Below the pieces are notes generated by a model. That model did no database searches. It saw nothing but the letters and a program-made list of their open reading frames with translations, and was not told the origin of the DNA. Positions 5,776-5,841 of a stretch of DNA of 5,841 nt are shown here, piece by piece. Source of the DNA: CBDULX01 sp965368175 (lineage in GTDB: Bacteria > Pseudomonadota > Gammaproteobacteria > SZUA-229). Where the stretch lies: the NCBI GenBank assembly GCA_965368175.1, contig CBDULX010000192.1, positions 1 through 5,841 of the forward strand, in the 5' to 3' direction. Both the position numbers and the translations under genes were made by a program. How positions within the stretch are numbered: the first letter of the stretch is position 1; every line of letters begins with the position of its first letter.

Positions 5776-5841
5776 ATGTTTTCTCTTGAGCAGTTGTCGA
5801 GCAGGCACATTCATCATGTGGCGACGAGGGAACCCTACATG
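5776..5841 (+). CDS. Start of a possible unidentified gene (22 codons, runs off right edge)
   Basis: From the ATG at 5776 the frame is open for 22 codons to the end of the window. It begins MFSLEQLSSRHIHHVATR and ends in EPYM. A GAG (5771-5773) just upstream could be part of a weak ribosome site, and the AT-rich intergenic sequence changes to more balanced, codon-like composition at the start codon. The peptide is hydrophilic with no signal sequence. It is too short to assign a family; a CBS-domain or signalling protein crossed my mind but cannot be supported. A competing minus-strand frame is also open across the same bases, ending at 5752, so existence and strand are both uncertain. Confidence 0.45.
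   Translation, partial: MFSLEQLSSRHIHHVATREPYM

Noticed and set aside
5752..5841. Minus-strand open frame ending at 5752, as the tail of a convergent gene
   Set aside because: The tail (ending in KHISKLKYF) matches nothing I recognise, and the plus frame changes composition at its start codon; not excluded, but less likely.

Overview
The window looks like chromosomal DNA of a gammaproteobacterium, probably a marine or lipid-degrading lineage. The clearest taxonomic sign is the adjacent cmoA-cmoB pair, which is typical of Gammaproteobacteria. The FadL-type porin, YciA-type thioesterase and ScsD-like redoxin agree with this. The lineage below class is inference; no 16S or other strong marker is present.

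Layout: six genes lie on the minus strand and are read from right to left. cmoA (start about 5107) and cmoB overlap by 4 bp and encode the last two activities of the tRNA wobble modification cmo5U34: carboxy-SAM synthesis and carboxymethyl transfer. Two bases further on lies a membrane-anchored thioredoxin-fold protein of ScsD/TlpA type. A ~120 bp inverted-repeat (MITE-like) element at 2750-2869 follows. Next come a long-chain acyl-CoA synthetase and, overlapping it by 4 bp, a YciA-like acyl-CoA thioesterase. After a 163 bp gap with a good sigma70-type promoter and a cluster of CAATC half-sites, the first 109 codons of a FadL-family outer-membrane fatty-acid transporter run off the left edge.

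On the plus strand, diverging from cmoA, is a 172 aa putative 2OG-Fe(II) oxygenase (5213-5731). It is followed by what may be the first 22 codons of another plus-strand gene (from 5776) that runs off the right edge.

Functionally there are two blocks. The left half handles fatty acids: uptake across the outer membrane (FadL-like), activation to acyl-CoA (synthetase) and hydrolysis back to free acid and CoA (thioesterase). The right half is tRNA modification plus a periplasm-facing disulfide redox protein. The repeat element marks the boundary between the blocks. No tRNA, rRNA, CRISPR array, intact insertion sequence or convincing rho-independent terminator was seen. The genes are mostly conserved families. 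The parts worth a second look are the repeat element, the oxygenase next to cmoAB, the redoxin in the cmo operon and the half-site cluster upstream of the porin.
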